A stretch of DNA of 64,000 nt from contig BTUI01000001.1 of NCBI GenBank assembly GCA_045863195.1, forward strand, positions 124,001 through 188,000, read 5' to 3'. The notes beneath the pieces were generated by a model. It did no database searches, was not told where the DNA came from, and saw only the letters and a program-made list of their open reading frames with translations. Positions within the stretch are counted from its first letter, which is position 1. Every line of letters begins with the position of its first letter. Shown piece by piece: positions 25,512 through 33,518 of this stretch. The position numbers and the translations under genes are program-made. Source of the DNA: W-Chloroflexi-9 sp045863195 (GTDB lineage Bacteria; Chloroflexota; Dehalococcoidia; UBA2979).

Positions 25512-26414
25512 ATGGAACTGCTTGCCGCGCTCCTCTTCGCGCTCGCGCTGTTCGCGGGAACGCGGGCCGTGCTCGTCCGCGCACCCTCCACGACGCGCGC
25601 CCGGCTGGACGCCATCGCCGAGGGTGCCTCGCCGGCCGGAGAGTCCGCGCCGGACGTGCAGGCGCGGGTGGTGCGGCCGCTGGCGCAGGGCATCGGACGC
25701 GCGGCGTCCGCGATCCTCCCGGAGCACCTCGGCGCGTGGATCGAGCGAGAGATCGCGGCCGCTGGGATGGAGTTCCGCGCCGGGTCGTTCGTGCTGCTCA
25801 CGCTCTTCAGCACCGCCGGGCTGGGCGGCTTCGTCGCGGCCTCCGTCCTCACCTCGCCGCGGGTGCCGTCCGGCCTCGGGACGCTGATGGCGATGGCCGC
25901 GATCGGCATCGGCTTCGCCGCGCCGGTGGTGTGGTTGAAGGGCCGGGTCGAGCGCCGCCAGACCGAGATCCAGCGCGCGCTGCCGGACACGCTCGACCTC
26001 ATCGTCGTCTCGGTCGAGGCGGGCCTGGGGTTCGATGCCGCAGTCGCGCGGATCACGGAGCAGGGCACCGGCCCGCTCGCGGACGAACTGCGGCGCGTCC
26101 TCGCCGACATGAGCCTCGGCATGGCGCGTCGCGACGCGCTGCAGGCGATGGCGCTGCGCGCGAGGGCGCCCGGCGTCTCCTCGCTGGTCACGGCGATCCT
26201 GCAGGCAGAGCGGACGGGGATGTCGATCGGCGGCGTGTTGCGCTCCCAGGCGACGCACGTGCGCACACTGAGGCGGCAGCGGGCGGAGGAGGCGGCGATG
26301 AAGGCACCGCTGAAGATGCTGTTCCCGCTGGTGTTCTTCATCTTCCCGTCGTTGTTCGTCGTCGTCATCGGCCCGGCCGTCCTGAACCTGATGCGCGCGA
26401 TGGGAGACCGATAG
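25512..26414 (+). CDS. tadC: Tad inner-membrane platform protein TadC
   Basis: 300 residues. One N-terminal TM helix, a cytoplasmic stretch, two central TM helices, then QRALPDTLDLIVVSVEAGLGFDAAVARITEQGTGPLADELRRVLADMSLGMARRDALQAMALR, the T2SSF signature. The C-terminus has FPLVFFIFPSLFVVVIGPAVLNLM. The TAG stop shares its last base with the GTG start of the next gene. Confidence 0.92.
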   Translation: MELLAALLFALALFAGTRAVLVRAPSTTRARLDAIAEGASPAGESAPDVQARVVRPLAQGIGRAASAILPEHLGAWIEREIAAAGMEFRAGSFVLLTLFSTAGLGGFVAASVLTSPRVPSGLGTLMAMAAIGIGFAAPVVWLKGRVERRQTEIQRALPDTLDLIVVSVEAGLGFDAAVARITEQGTGPLADELRRVLADMSLGMARRDALQAMALRARAPGVSSLVTAILQAERTGMSIGGVLRSQATHVRTLRRQRAEEAAMKAPLKMLFPLVFFIFPSLFVVVIGPAVLNLMRAMGDR

Positions 26415-26824
26415 TGGCAGCAGCACCGCACCCGAGCGGCCCCGGAGCGCTGGTCGCCCTCCTCGCGCGCACGGGCGAGCCGATCGCCGACCGCATCGAG
26501 GTGCCGCGCGGGATGCTGGGCCGCATCCGCGGCCTCCTCGGCCGGAGCGGGCTGGCGCTCGGGACCGGGCTGCTGCTCGCGCCCTGCCAGGGCGTCCACA
26601 CCGCCGGCATGCGCTTCCCGATCGACCTCGTCTTCCTCGACCGCCACGGCCGTGCCGTGCGCGTGGAGCACGAGGTGCCGCCGTGGCGCTTCTTCCCGTA
26701 CGTGCGGCGCTCCCATCGGGTCCTCGAACTCCCGCCCGGCACGCTGGCCGTGGCCGGGGTGCGGGTGGGCGACCTCGTCGTCCTCGGGGAGCCGGAGATG
26801 CACGCGCGGACGGCGGCGTGGTGA
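26414..26824 (+). CDS. DUF192 family protein
   Basis: 136 residues from the GTG at 26414. Contains APCQGVHTAGMRFPIDLVFLDRHGRAVRVEHEVPPWRF, where CxxVHTxGMRFPID(L/V)xFLD is the DUF192 hallmark, and LELPPGTLAVAGVRVGD near the end. No signal peptide. Function unknown. It is wedged between tadC (1-base overlap) and the prepilin peptidase (4-base overlap), so it is cotranslated with pilus genes and may act in pilus assembly. Confidence 0.88.
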   Translation: MAAAPHPSGPGALVALLARTGEPIADRIEVPRGMLGRIRGLLGRSGLALGTGLLLAPCQGVHTAGMRFPIDLVFLDRHGRAVRVEHEVPPWRFFPYVRRSHRVLELPPGTLAVAGVRVGDLVVLGEPEMHARTAAW

Positions 26825-27228
26825 CCGCGCTACTGCTGGCGCCGGGGTGGGTGGGCGCGGCGATCGACCTGCGTACCCGCCGCATCCCCAACTGGCTGAC
26901 GGCCACCGCCATGCTCGTCGCCATCGCGGTCGCGGCGGCCTCGGGCGATCTCCTCGCGGCGGTGGCCGGCGGCGCGCTCGCCTTCACCATCGGGGTGATG
27001 ATCGCCTCGGTCGCCCGAGGTGCGTTCGGCGGCGGTGACGTGAAGTTGATGGCGTACGCGGGCGCCGCCACGGGCCTCGGCGGCGTGGTGCCGTTCCTGT
27101 TCTGGATGAGCCTCGCTGGCGGCCTCCTCGCCCTCGGCGCCCTCGCCGTGCACCGGCGTCGAGGCGTCACGATGCCGTATGGCCCGGCGATCGCCGCCGG
27201 GCTCACGCTCACGCTGCTCCTCGCCTGA
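26821..27228 (+). CDS. Prepilin peptidase (A24 family, TadV/CpaA-like)
   Basis: 135 residues from GTG 26821. A short aspartic-protease-type peptidase with the two catalytic Asp motifs: GAAIDLRTRRIPNWLTATAM and FGGGDVKLMAYAGAA (GxGD-K). About four to five TM helices; no methyltransferase domain. Cleaves the leader of the Flp pilin and probably TadE/TadG. Last gene of the operon. Confidence 0.9.
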   Translation: MTALLLAPGWVGAAIDLRTRRIPNWLTATAMLVAIAVAAASGDLLAAVAGGALAFTIGVMIASVARGAFGGGDVKLMAYAGAATGLGGVVPFLFWMSLAGGLLALGALAVHRRRGVTMPYGPAIAAGLTLTLLLA

Positions 27229-27275
27229 CGTCCCGCCCACCGCCCGTATCATCGGGGCGCGACCGGGAGGCCCCG

Positions 27276-27797
27276 ATGACGACCTTCGAGATCCCTGTGC
27301 TCCATACGGAGCGGCTGACGCTGCGGCCGTTCCGCGCGGACGACCTGGACGCGTACGCCTCCATGCAGGCAGACCCGGAGGTCATGCGGTACCTCGGCAC
27401 CGGCGTGACGAGGACGCGCGCCGAGTCCTGGGATGCGATCGCCCGCATGCTCGGGCAGTGGGCGCTGCGCGGTACTGGCCAGTGGGTGATCGAGGAGACG
27501 GCGACCGGCGCGTTCGTGGGCCGCACCGGCATCCTCCATCCGTACGACTGGGATGGCCCGGAGATCGCGTACGCCCTTGCCCGGCCGTTCTGGGGACGCG
27601 GCTACGCCACGGAGGCCACGCACGCCGTCCACCGCTGGGCGTACGAGGTACGCGGCCTCTCGGGCCTCGTGAGCTACATCCGGCCTGAGAACGAGGCGTC
27701 TAAGCGCGTCGTGACGCGGCTCGGCGCGGTGCGCGGCGCCGACGCCGAACTGCTGGGCAGCATCGCCGAGGTGTGGCACCACCGCCCGCCCGCCTGA
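27276..27797 (+). CDS. GNAT-family N-acetyltransferase (RimJ/RimL-like)
   Basis: 173 residues. LHTERLTLRPFRADDLDAYASMQADPEVMRYLG is the standard opening of this subfamily. IAYALARPFWGRGYATEA has the acetyl-CoA RGYATEA loop, and IRPENEASKRVVTRLGAV closes the fold. The acceptor could be a protein N-terminus, a small molecule or an antibiotic. It converges on the redoxin gene with a 7-base gap. Confidence 0.9.
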   Translation: MTTFEIPVLHTERLTLRPFRADDLDAYASMQADPEVMRYLGTGVTRTRAESWDAIARMLGQWALRGTGQWVIEETATGAFVGRTGILHPYDWDGPEIAYALARPFWGRGYATEATHAVHRWAYEVRGLSGLVSYIRPENEASKRVVTRLGAVRGADAELLGSIAEVWHHRPPA

Positions 27798-27804
27798 CCC
27801 CCGC

Positions 27805-28683
27805 TCAGCGCGCGGGGGACGACCGGTTCAGCCCGGGCACCGGGACCGTGAGGTCGAGCGTCACCGCCTCGCCGCCCTCGGGCGTGACTTCGAGGTGCAG
27901 CGTCGCCCGGTCACGCTCGAGCGAGGTGAGGAGCAGCGGCACGGCGATCTCGTCGCCGCTGGGGTAGGGCGTTCCGGCCTCCACGTCGTCGGCGGTGATG
28001 CGCACGGTCGCCGGCCGCGTCGGTGAGATCGAGACATAACACGGCGTGTGCTGGTGCGGCACGAGCGACGTGTCACCGAGCACCGCGCGCACGCGGAGGC
28101 CCCCGGCGGAGGCCTCCACCCGCGGGCAGGCGCTGAGGTCCACGTCCGCCCCGAACGTCTCCCGCAGCACGGCCAGGGGGGCGATGCGGTCGCGGTAGTG
28201 GCGGAAGAAGAACTTGTGCGTGACGCGCCCGGCACCGTCCAGCGCGTACGCGCCCGGGTAGGGGATGCCGTACACGTCCTCCTCCGGGAGGACGAGGTCA
28301 TTGAGGATCCCGAGCGCGCGGATCAGAACGGAGCCCTCGTCGGAGAGCAGCGGGTACCCGATGCCCTCCAGGCCGGAGAACTCCGCGAGCGTGGGGACGG
28401 AGTCGTACGAGACGGCGTAGAGCGCCACGCCGGCGGCCTCGAACGCAGGGAGGTGCTCCTGCAGATGGCGCAACTGCGTGCGGCAGAAGGCGCACCAGCG
28501 CGCGGAGCGGTGGAACACGACGAGGGCAGGGCGCCCATCCGAGGCCTCCGGGAGGCGGATGGGCTCTCCGTACTGATCGCGGAGCGTGATCGCGGGGAAG
28601 GCCGCTCCGACGGCAGGGCCGGTCGGGAACGCCTCGGTCGCCGGGTAGCGACGCGCGGGCGGGATGGGCGCTTCCTGCGTCAC
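27805..28683 (-). CDS. Redoxin (AhpC/TSA-type thioredoxin-fold) protein with C-terminal extension
   Basis: 292 residues from GTG 28683 (VTQEAPIPPARR), preceded on this strand by GAGGGGGG. FPAITLRDQYGEPIRLPE and VVFHRSARWCAFCRTQLRHLQEHLPAFEAAGVALYAVSYD form the peroxiredoxin-like domain with a CxxC pair (CAFC). About 110 extra residues after residue 180 form a probable beta-sandwich (VRAVLGDTSLVPHQHTPCYVSISPTRP) I do not recognise. A truncated relative of its N-terminus lies at 29.8 kb. Confidence 0.85.
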   Translation of the reverse strand: MTQEAPIPPARRYPATEAFPTGPAVGAAFPAITLRDQYGEPIRLPEASDGRPALVVFHRSARWCAFCRTQLRHLQEHLPAFEAAGVALYAVSYDSVPTLAEFSGLEGIGYPLLSDEGSVLIRALGILNDLVLPEEDVYGIPYPGAYALDGAGRVTHKFFFRHYRDRIAPLAVLRETFGADVDLSACPRVEASAGGLRVRAVLGDTSLVPHQHTPCYVSISPTRPATVRITADDVEAGTPYPSGDEIAVPLLLTSLERDRATLHLEVTPEGGEAVTLDLTVPVPGLNRSSPAR

Positions 28684-28744
28684 GTCAGTCCCCCCTCGAG
28701 AGGCCTCGCCTCGATCCCAGCCGGAGTGTATCGCGCACGAATCT

Positions 28745-28778
28745 TCGGGAGACTCCCGATCATCCACAATTCGAGAAT
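28745..28778. promoter_or_regulatory. Palindromic operator candidates between redoxin and secreted-protein genes
   Basis: TCGGGAG-A-CTCCCGA (28745-28759) is a perfect 15-bp palindrome, and ATTCGAGAAT (28769-28778) is a second short dyad. Both sit in the divergent gap 28684-28826, about 60 bases upstream of the redoxin GTG and 70 upstream of the secreted-protein ATG. This is the position expected for a shared operator. The cognate regulator is unknown. Confidence 0.45.
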
Positions 28779-28826
28779 CGCGATATCATCTGAACCGTTC
28801 ACAAGCGCATACGTGGAGCCGTGATC

Positions 28827-29672
28827 ATGAAGCAGATCCCACTGAGAGGGTTCGTTGCCATCGGCGCATCGCTGGCCGTCGCTGCGCTGGCGCTGCTGCC
28901 TGGTGCGTGGGGTACCGCCCTGGCGCAGACCACGCCGCCGCCCCCACCGCCCGCCCAGGTCACGATCACTGTCGTCGTGAACGATGAAGAGCAAACGATC
29001 GTCACGACGCCCGGTGGTCTGGCAACCGTCGAACTGCCCGCCGGCAGCCAGATCACGTCCATCACTGTGACGGTCACCACAACGCCTGGGGAGTTGGCCT
29101 CGACGACGACCGGCGCTTCAATCGCGGTCGCGGAGTTCCTTGAAACGACCCCCTCCGTGGTGGCTGGCCTCGAGGTCGGGTACGTCTTCGAAATCCTCTT
29201 CGGGGGGAACGTGCGCGCGATCGGCGCGGGCGGCCCAGCGCTGGTGATGGATCACGCAGCCGTCCTCCAGATGAGCCGCGAGGTGCTGCAGACAACCGGC
29301 CCGGTGGTCCTCCCGACGCCCGCCGTCGCCAGGCTGAACCTCCTGCCGGAGACGCTGGCCCAGGTCGGCGGTGACCTGAGCCGCATCTCGGTCATCCTCG
29401 TCGACCCCGCCACCGGGATCATCGAGACGATGACGATGCTCCCCAGCCCGGGCCCCGGGCAGATCGCGTTCGAGTTCACGAAGCAGGGCGCGTACGCCAT
29501 CATGGTGAACCCGATCACCGTGGGGGACATCGGCGTCCCGGCCCCGGCGAACACCGGCATCGCTGCCGCGGACAGCACCTCGCGCGGCGCCTCGATGTGG
29601 ATGCTGGCGGGCCTGGGCGCGGTCGCCCTCGCCGCTGGCGGTGGGGCGCTGGCCTACCGCCGCACGCGCTAA
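28827..29672 (+). CDS. Secreted, C-terminally anchored protein with PANTG-like motif
   Basis: 281 residues from ATG 28827 (GGAG 9 bases upstream; an in-frame GTG lies 6 bases earlier). Signal peptide: MKQIPLRGFVAIGASLAVAALALLPGAW...ALA, cleavage near AQT. Six prolines precede a beta-rich, Thr/Val-rich domain. The C-terminus reads VPAPANTG, a 14-residue linker, a hydrophobic helix (MWMLAGLGAVALAAGGGALAY) and RRTR. That order (short motif, helix, basic tail) is what sortase substrates show, though the motif departs from LPxTG. No sortase is in the window. Role unknown. Confidence 0.75.
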   Translation: MKQIPLRGFVAIGASLAVAALALLPGAWGTALAQTTPPPPPPAQVTITVVVNDEEQTIVTTPGGLATVELPAGSQITSITVTVTTTPGELASTTTGASIAVAEFLETTPSVVAGLEVGYVFEILFGGNVRAIGAGGPALVMDHAAVLQMSREVLQTTGPVVLPTPAVARLNLLPETLAQVGGDLSRISVILVDPATGIIETMTMLPSPGPGQIAFEFTKQGAYAIMVNPITVGDIGVPAPANTGIAAADSTSRGASMWMLAGLGAVALAAGGGALAYRRTR

Positions 29673-29698
29673 CCGCGCGTCACGGATCGACTGATGTG

Positions 29699-29726
29699 AG
29701 AGCGGGAGGGGTGACCCTCCCGCTCT
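29699..29726 (+). terminator. Rho-independent-like terminator of the secreted-protein gene
   Basis: AGAGCGGGAGGG (29699-29710) pairs perfectly with CCCTCCCGCTCT (29715-29726) around a GTGA tetraloop, 12 bp, 27 bases after the stop codon. It is followed by T-C-C-G rather than a T-run, usual in high-GC genomes. Confidence 0.75.
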
Positions 29727-29755
29727 TCCGTGTGTGCGGTCGACGCCGCTGGCGC

Positions 29756-29860
29756 CAGCGGCGCGAACACGTTCGGGAAGAGCTGGCCGACCGCGGGCCC
29801 GGTCGAGAACAGATCGGTCGCCGATATCGGGCGCAGGCGGACGGCGAATCCCTGGGTCAC
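29756..29860 (-). pseudogene. Truncated 5' remnant of a second redoxin gene
   Basis: On the minus strand, GGAGGG followed 6 bases later by GTG (29860) opens a frame beginning VTQGFAVRLRPISATDLFSTG and continuing PAVGQLFPNVFAP. The intact redoxin at 28683 begins VTQEAPIPPARRYPATEAFPTG and continues PAVGAAFPAITL. Start codon type, Shine-Dalgarno and about 35 codons are related, then similarity stops inside the 18-bp palindrome. The CxxC region is absent. Best read as a duplicated gene of which only the start survives. Confidence 0.7.
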
Positions 29861-29991
29861 GGTGTTCCCTCCACGCCGCTGCACCGGGCGGTGTGTCGCC
29901 ACCGTGATCGGCACGGACCGGCCCGTTCCAGGATCTGGGCAGCCGGCAGATACTGAGACGTGGTATCGTTTTATCGGCCAGTAGCATTCGG

Positions 29992-31209
29992 GTGAGGTGG
30001 GCCGAGTTGATCGCCGTCAATGGCAACTTCCGCGCGAGAGACGCACGCCGCGACCGCCTGGTCGGGCTTGCCCGGACGCTCGGGCATCGGCACCGAAGCG
30101 GAGCGGTCGATCACGATCGCAGCGCCACCGTGCACCGGGCGTTGATCGATGACCTGTGCGCGCACGGGTACCACGCCGCGCCGATCGAGCATCGCTACGG
30201 GGGTGGCGGGCACCGGCTCGTCGACATCGTGATGGCGCAGGCCTGCCTCGCCGAGTTCGACCCGGCCACCGCGCTCGGCATCGGCATGCACCTGATGGTG
30301 GTCGGTGGCGAAACCTGGCAGCACCGCTGGCCGGAGTGGCGGCGGCGCGATGTGTTCCGTGAGGTCACGGAACGCGGCGCGCTGCTGAACGTATTCGCGA
30401 CTGAGCCGGAGATCGGCTCTCCGCAGGGCGTCGAAGCACCCCGGACGGCGCTTCGGCCAGTGGGGGAGGGGCGGTGGGAGCTGCACGGGGTGAAGTCCTA
30501 CTCGACCTTTGCCCCGGCGCTGACCTACGCCCTGGTCCATGCCTCCGTCAGTGACGGATCCGGCGATGTCGCGCGCGTCATCGTGCGCATGGACGACCCG
30601 TGCGTCCGGATTACCGAGACCTGGGACGCCATCGGTATGCGCGCGACCGCTTCGCATGAGGTGGCCTTCGAAGGCGTACCGGTGCGGGACGCGGACCTGC
30701 TGGCCCGACATCCGTTCTCGGTGCGCGCACAGCGACCGGCCATGTCCCCCTGGTTCGCCCTGCCTGTGGCGGCGGCATACCTCGGCATCGCGCGCGCCGC
30801 ACGAGATGAAGCGGTCACGTCCCTCGAGCGGGCCGCGCCGTTCCGGACACCCCTTGCGATGGCAGAGGGACAGCACCTGCTCGGTGAAATCGAGCATCGG
30901 CTCACGGTTGCGGAGTCGATCCTGACCGCGGCAGCAGCGGAGGCGGACGACGACAGGCGAACCGCTGCCGGCCTGTCGCCGCTCGAGGCCGCGGCGAAAC
31001 TCGAGGTGACCCGGGCGGCCACGGAGGTTGTCGACCTGGCCGTGCGCGTGGCCGGTGGTTCTGCGCTCCAGCGTGGGGGCCGCCTGGAGCGGGCATGGCG
31101 AGATGTCAGGAGCGGCTCCGTCCACCCACCGACGGAGGCATCGGCGCTCGGCTTGCTGGCGAGCGAGGCGATCGAGCGCACCCGACAGGCAACACTCGTC
31201 GCGCAGTGA
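29992..31209 (+). CDS. Acyl-CoA dehydrogenase-family protein
   Basis: 405 residues; the GTG start at 29992 is tentative. The fold is recognisable by GIGMHLMVVGGETWQHRWPEW, LNVFATEPEIGSPQGVEAPRTALRPVGEGRWELHGVKSYSTFAPALTYALVHAS (FAD-binding middle domain) and DDPCVRITETWDAIGMRATASHEVAFEGVPVRD. It ends in a helical C-terminal domain with RVAGGSALQRGGRLERAWRDVRSGSVHPPT. The catalytic Glu position of true ACADs is not evident, as in DszC/HpaB-like flavin monooxygenase relatives. It may therefore be a flavin-dependent monooxygenase or desulfurisation-type enzyme. MmgE/PrpD follows by 69 bases. Confidence 0.8.
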   Translation: MRWAELIAVNGNFRARDARRDRLVGLARTLGHRHRSGAVDHDRSATVHRALIDDLCAHGYHAAPIEHRYGGGGHRLVDIVMAQACLAEFDPATALGIGMHLMVVGGETWQHRWPEWRRRDVFREVTERGALLNVFATEPEIGSPQGVEAPRTALRPVGEGRWELHGVKSYSTFAPALTYALVHASVSDGSGDVARVIVRMDDPCVRITETWDAIGMRATASHEVAFEGVPVRDADLLARHPFSVRAQRPAMSPWFALPVAAAYLGIARAARDEAVTSLERAAPFRTPLAMAEGQHLLGEIEHRLTVAESILTAAAAEADDDRRTAAGLSPLEAAAKLEVTRAATEVVDLAVRVAGGSALQRGGRLERAWRDVRSGSVHPPTEASALGLLASEAIERTRQATLVAQ

Positions 31210-31278
31210 CGCCCGGCGGCCCAGACTCTGTTAGGGTCCGTCACCACTGGCGCCGGGACTGAGACAGGGGATGCTGCG

Positions 31279-32646
31279 ATGGCCGGATGGACGGAAACCG
31301 TCAGCGAATTCATCGCAGGGAGTACCACCGCGGACTGGCCGGAGGAGACGCTCGAGCTCGGGCGGCGGCACATCCTCGACACGCTCGCCTCGATCGTCGC
31401 GTGCCGTGACCTGGAGACGGCGGAGGTGGCGCGGGCGTTCGCGCTCCGGCTCACGGGCGGCACGCCCGGCGGCTCGACGATCCTCGGCACCCGCGAGCAC
31501 GCCTCGCTGCCGGACGCCGTCTTCGCGAGCGCAATGACCGGGCACGGCGCGGAGATCAACGACTTCTGCCCCTCCGCATTCGTGCAGCCCGGCCCTCCGG
31601 TCGTCAGCACCGCGCTCGCCTTCGCGGAGCGCGACCACCGGCCCGGCGCGGAGGTGCTCCGGGCCGTGATCGCGGGCTACGAACTGACCTGCCGCATCCC
31701 AAAGGCGGCCGGCGTGAAGCACGGCCGGGCGCTGGGCATCTCCAGCCACGGCTTTGGCCCGGTGTTCGGCGCCGCCGCGACGGCGTCCGCCCTGATGCGC
31801 CTCAACGCGCCAAGGGTGGCGGACGTGCTGAGTTACTGCGCGCAGCAGGCCTCCGGGTCGCGCCAGTGGCTGCTGGACGTCCACCACATCGAGAAGTCAT
31901 TCGTCTTCGCCGGCATGCCGGCCCGCAACGGCGTACACGCCGCGCTCCTCGTGGAGGCCGGCTTCACCGGCGTCCCACAGGTACTGGACCAGGAAGGCGG
32001 CTGGTTCCGCGCACCGCTGTTCGCGACCGGCGAGGACTACCAGCCGGAGTACCTCACGCAGGGCCTCGGGCGGCGGTTCGAGATGCCCCTGGTCGCGTAC
32101 AAGCGGTACCCCGTGGGTGGCCCGACGCAGCCGGTGGTGGAGGCGATGCTGCGCCTCTCGAAGCAGGTCGCGCCGGACGAGGTGGCGCACGTGCTCATCG
32201 AGATGCCAGGGACGCCGCAGGCGTTTGCCGCCGCGGAGATGCCGGCGCTCAGCCTGCCGTACCTGTGCGCGATCATCCTGCTTGACGGCCGCCTGGACTT
32301 CGATGCCGCGCAGTCGATGGAGCGGTTCCGCTCGGACGCCGCCGCGCATGCGCTGATGCCGCGGGTGGAGGTGCGCCACGACCCGGCGCAGGAGGCGGAG
32401 CCGCGCGTGGAGTCCGCGCGCGTCACCGTGACCCGGCGGACCGGCGAGGCCGTGGTGGAGTGGGTGGAGCATGTCCGCGGCTTCCCCGCGAACCCGATGA
32501 CGCACGAGGACGTGGAGGCGAAGGCGCTGGAACTGATGACGCCACGCCTGGGCAGCGAGCGTGCGCGTCGCGCCATCGACCTGGCGTGGTCGATCGACGC
32601 GCTCCCGGACGCCTCCGTCCTCATCGAGGCGATCGCGCGGGAGTGA
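31279..32646 (+). CDS. MmgE/PrpD family protein
   Basis: 455 residues of the 2-methylcitrate dehydratase / cis-aconitate decarboxylase superfamily. ARRHILDTLAS-type opening (LGRRHILDTLASIVACRD), GHGAEINDFCPSAF (the family's H-x3-D/NDF active-site region), IAGYELTCRIPKAAG, HGFGPVFGAAATASALMRL and later YKRYPVGGPTQPVVEAML are all family landmarks. Substrate unknown; no prpB/prpC partners are present. Probably cotranscribed with the preceding flavoenzyme. Confidence 0.9.
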   Translation: MAGWTETVSEFIAGSTTADWPEETLELGRRHILDTLASIVACRDLETAEVARAFALRLTGGTPGGSTILGTREHASLPDAVFASAMTGHGAEINDFCPSAFVQPGPPVVSTALAFAERDHRPGAEVLRAVIAGYELTCRIPKAAGVKHGRALGISSHGFGPVFGAAATASALMRLNAPRVADVLSYCAQQASGSRQWLLDVHHIEKSFVFAGMPARNGVHAALLVEAGFTGVPQVLDQEGGWFRAPLFATGEDYQPEYLTQGLGRRFEMPLVAYKRYPVGGPTQPVVEAMLRLSKQVAPDEVAHVLIEMPGTPQAFAAAEMPALSLPYLCAIILLDGRLDFDAAQSMERFRSDAAAHALMPRVEVRHDPAQEAEPRVESARVTVTRRTGEAVVEWVEHVRGFPANPMTHEDVEAKALELMTPRLGSERARRAIDLAWSIDALPDASVLIEAIARE

Positions 32647-32662
32647 GGACGTGCGGGGATGA

Positions 32663-32694
32663 GCGCGGGCGCGCGGAGGGATACGCGCCCGCGC
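32663..32694. terminator. Bidirectional terminator hairpin between converging genes
   Basis: GCGCGGGCGCG (32663-32673) and CGCGCCCGCGC (32684-32694), a perfect 11-bp stem with a 10-base loop. It occupies the short gap between the MmgE/PrpD stop and the end of the molybdoenzyme operon. Confidence 0.7.
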
Positions 32695-32701
32695 CGCCGC
32701 C

Positions 32702-33517
32702 CTAGTCGCCCGTCCCGTTCACCAGGATCGAGTCGATATCGATGAGCTGGACCTCCTCCGCAAGCGGGCAGGTCGGCGGCTCGGCGGTCTCGTCATCCAC
32801 GACCCGGCTGTGCAGGAGGGACGGGTAGACGCCCTCGGTCTCCAGATCCGCGACCACCGTCTGCCGAAGCAGTTCGCCGAGCGCGTGGTACCACCTGCCG
32901 GTCGCCGGGTCGTCACGCAGCGCGGCCGCCTCGCCGGCACGCTCGCACAGGTCCAGCGTGAACGCGCGCGTCCACCGGCCGAGGTGCGCCTCCAGGAAGG
33001 TGCGACCGGCCTGCCGGGCGATCAGCGCGCGCTCGTCCCACTCCTGGACGGCGGCGTACGCCTCCCGCTGCGAGATGTGCGCCATGAACTCCAGTTCGAC
33101 GCCGATGTTGTCCGGCGTGGCCTGGTGGCGGGTGGACACCTGCATCCCGAACGCCGCGTAGAAGCCGGCCATGTCCGCGAGTTGCGCCGCCTTTGCGAAC
33201 GGGTCGCGGATGTACTCCGTCTCGTGGGCGGAGCAGAGCACGTTGCCCTCGAACAGCGCGAAGTGCACGGGCGCCAGGCGGTCCGCATCCACTTCGGCGC
33301 GCGCCGCCCGGGCGGCGCGGAGCGCGCCGCCGACGCCAAGGCGCTCTACGGCGGGGTGCCCATCGAGGTCGGCGGCCAGCGCGTCGAAGCGGGATAGCGC
33401 CTCCTCCTCCGGGTAGGCGAAGGCGAGCGCCAGCGCCTGGTACAGCGCGGCGCGGCCGAGGAGGTGCTGGACGCGCGGACGCGCGAGCACCTCTGGCGGG
33501 ATCATCGTGGTGGTCAT
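32702..33517 (-). CDS. TorD/DmsD-family molybdoenzyme maturation chaperone (delta subunit)
   Basis: 271 residues from ATG 33517, 1 base after the gamma-subunit stop. Mostly helical: RAALYQALALAFAYPEEEALSRFDAL at the start, then HFALFEGNVLCSAHETEYIRDPFAKAAQLADMAGFYAAFGMQVS. The YxxLFxG-x-CxxxETEY...QLADIxGFYxAFG pattern is that of type II DMSO-reductase delta chaperones (EbdD/DdhD/NarJ-like). A cytoplasmic helper for cofactor loading and Tat proofreading of the alpha subunit; it has no Tat signal itself. Confidence 0.9.
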   Translation of the reverse strand: MTTTMIPPEVLARPRVQHLLGRAALYQALALAFAYPEEEALSRFDALAADLDGHPAVERLGVGGALRAARAARAEVDADRLAPVHFALFEGNVLCSAHETEYIRDPFAKAAQLADMAGFYAAFGMQVSTRHQATPDNIGVELEFMAHISQREAYAAVQEWDERALIARQAGRTFLEAHLGRWTRAFTLDLCERAGEAAALRDDPATGRWYHALGELLRQTVVADLETEGVYPSLLHSRVVDDETAEPPTCPLAEEVQLIDIDSILVNGTGD

Positions 33518-33518
33518 C

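Larger units (their letters stand above)
29673..29991. other. 319-bp intergenic region with terminator and redoxin remnant
   Basis: Holds the strong hairpin after the secreted-protein gene, an 18-bp perfect palindrome (GCCGCTGGCGCCAGCGGC, 29745-29762), and a decayed redoxin start on the minus strand, listed separately. The 130 bases upstream of the acyl-CoA dehydrogenase-like gene hold an AT-richer stretch at 29957-29975 that may be its promoter. Confidence 0.7.

Noticed and set aside
22494..27212. A 1572-codon open frame on the minus strand
   Set aside because: Antisense to the Tad operon, Arg/Ala/Pro-rich with no domain; a product of high GC and codon bias in the real plus-strand genes.
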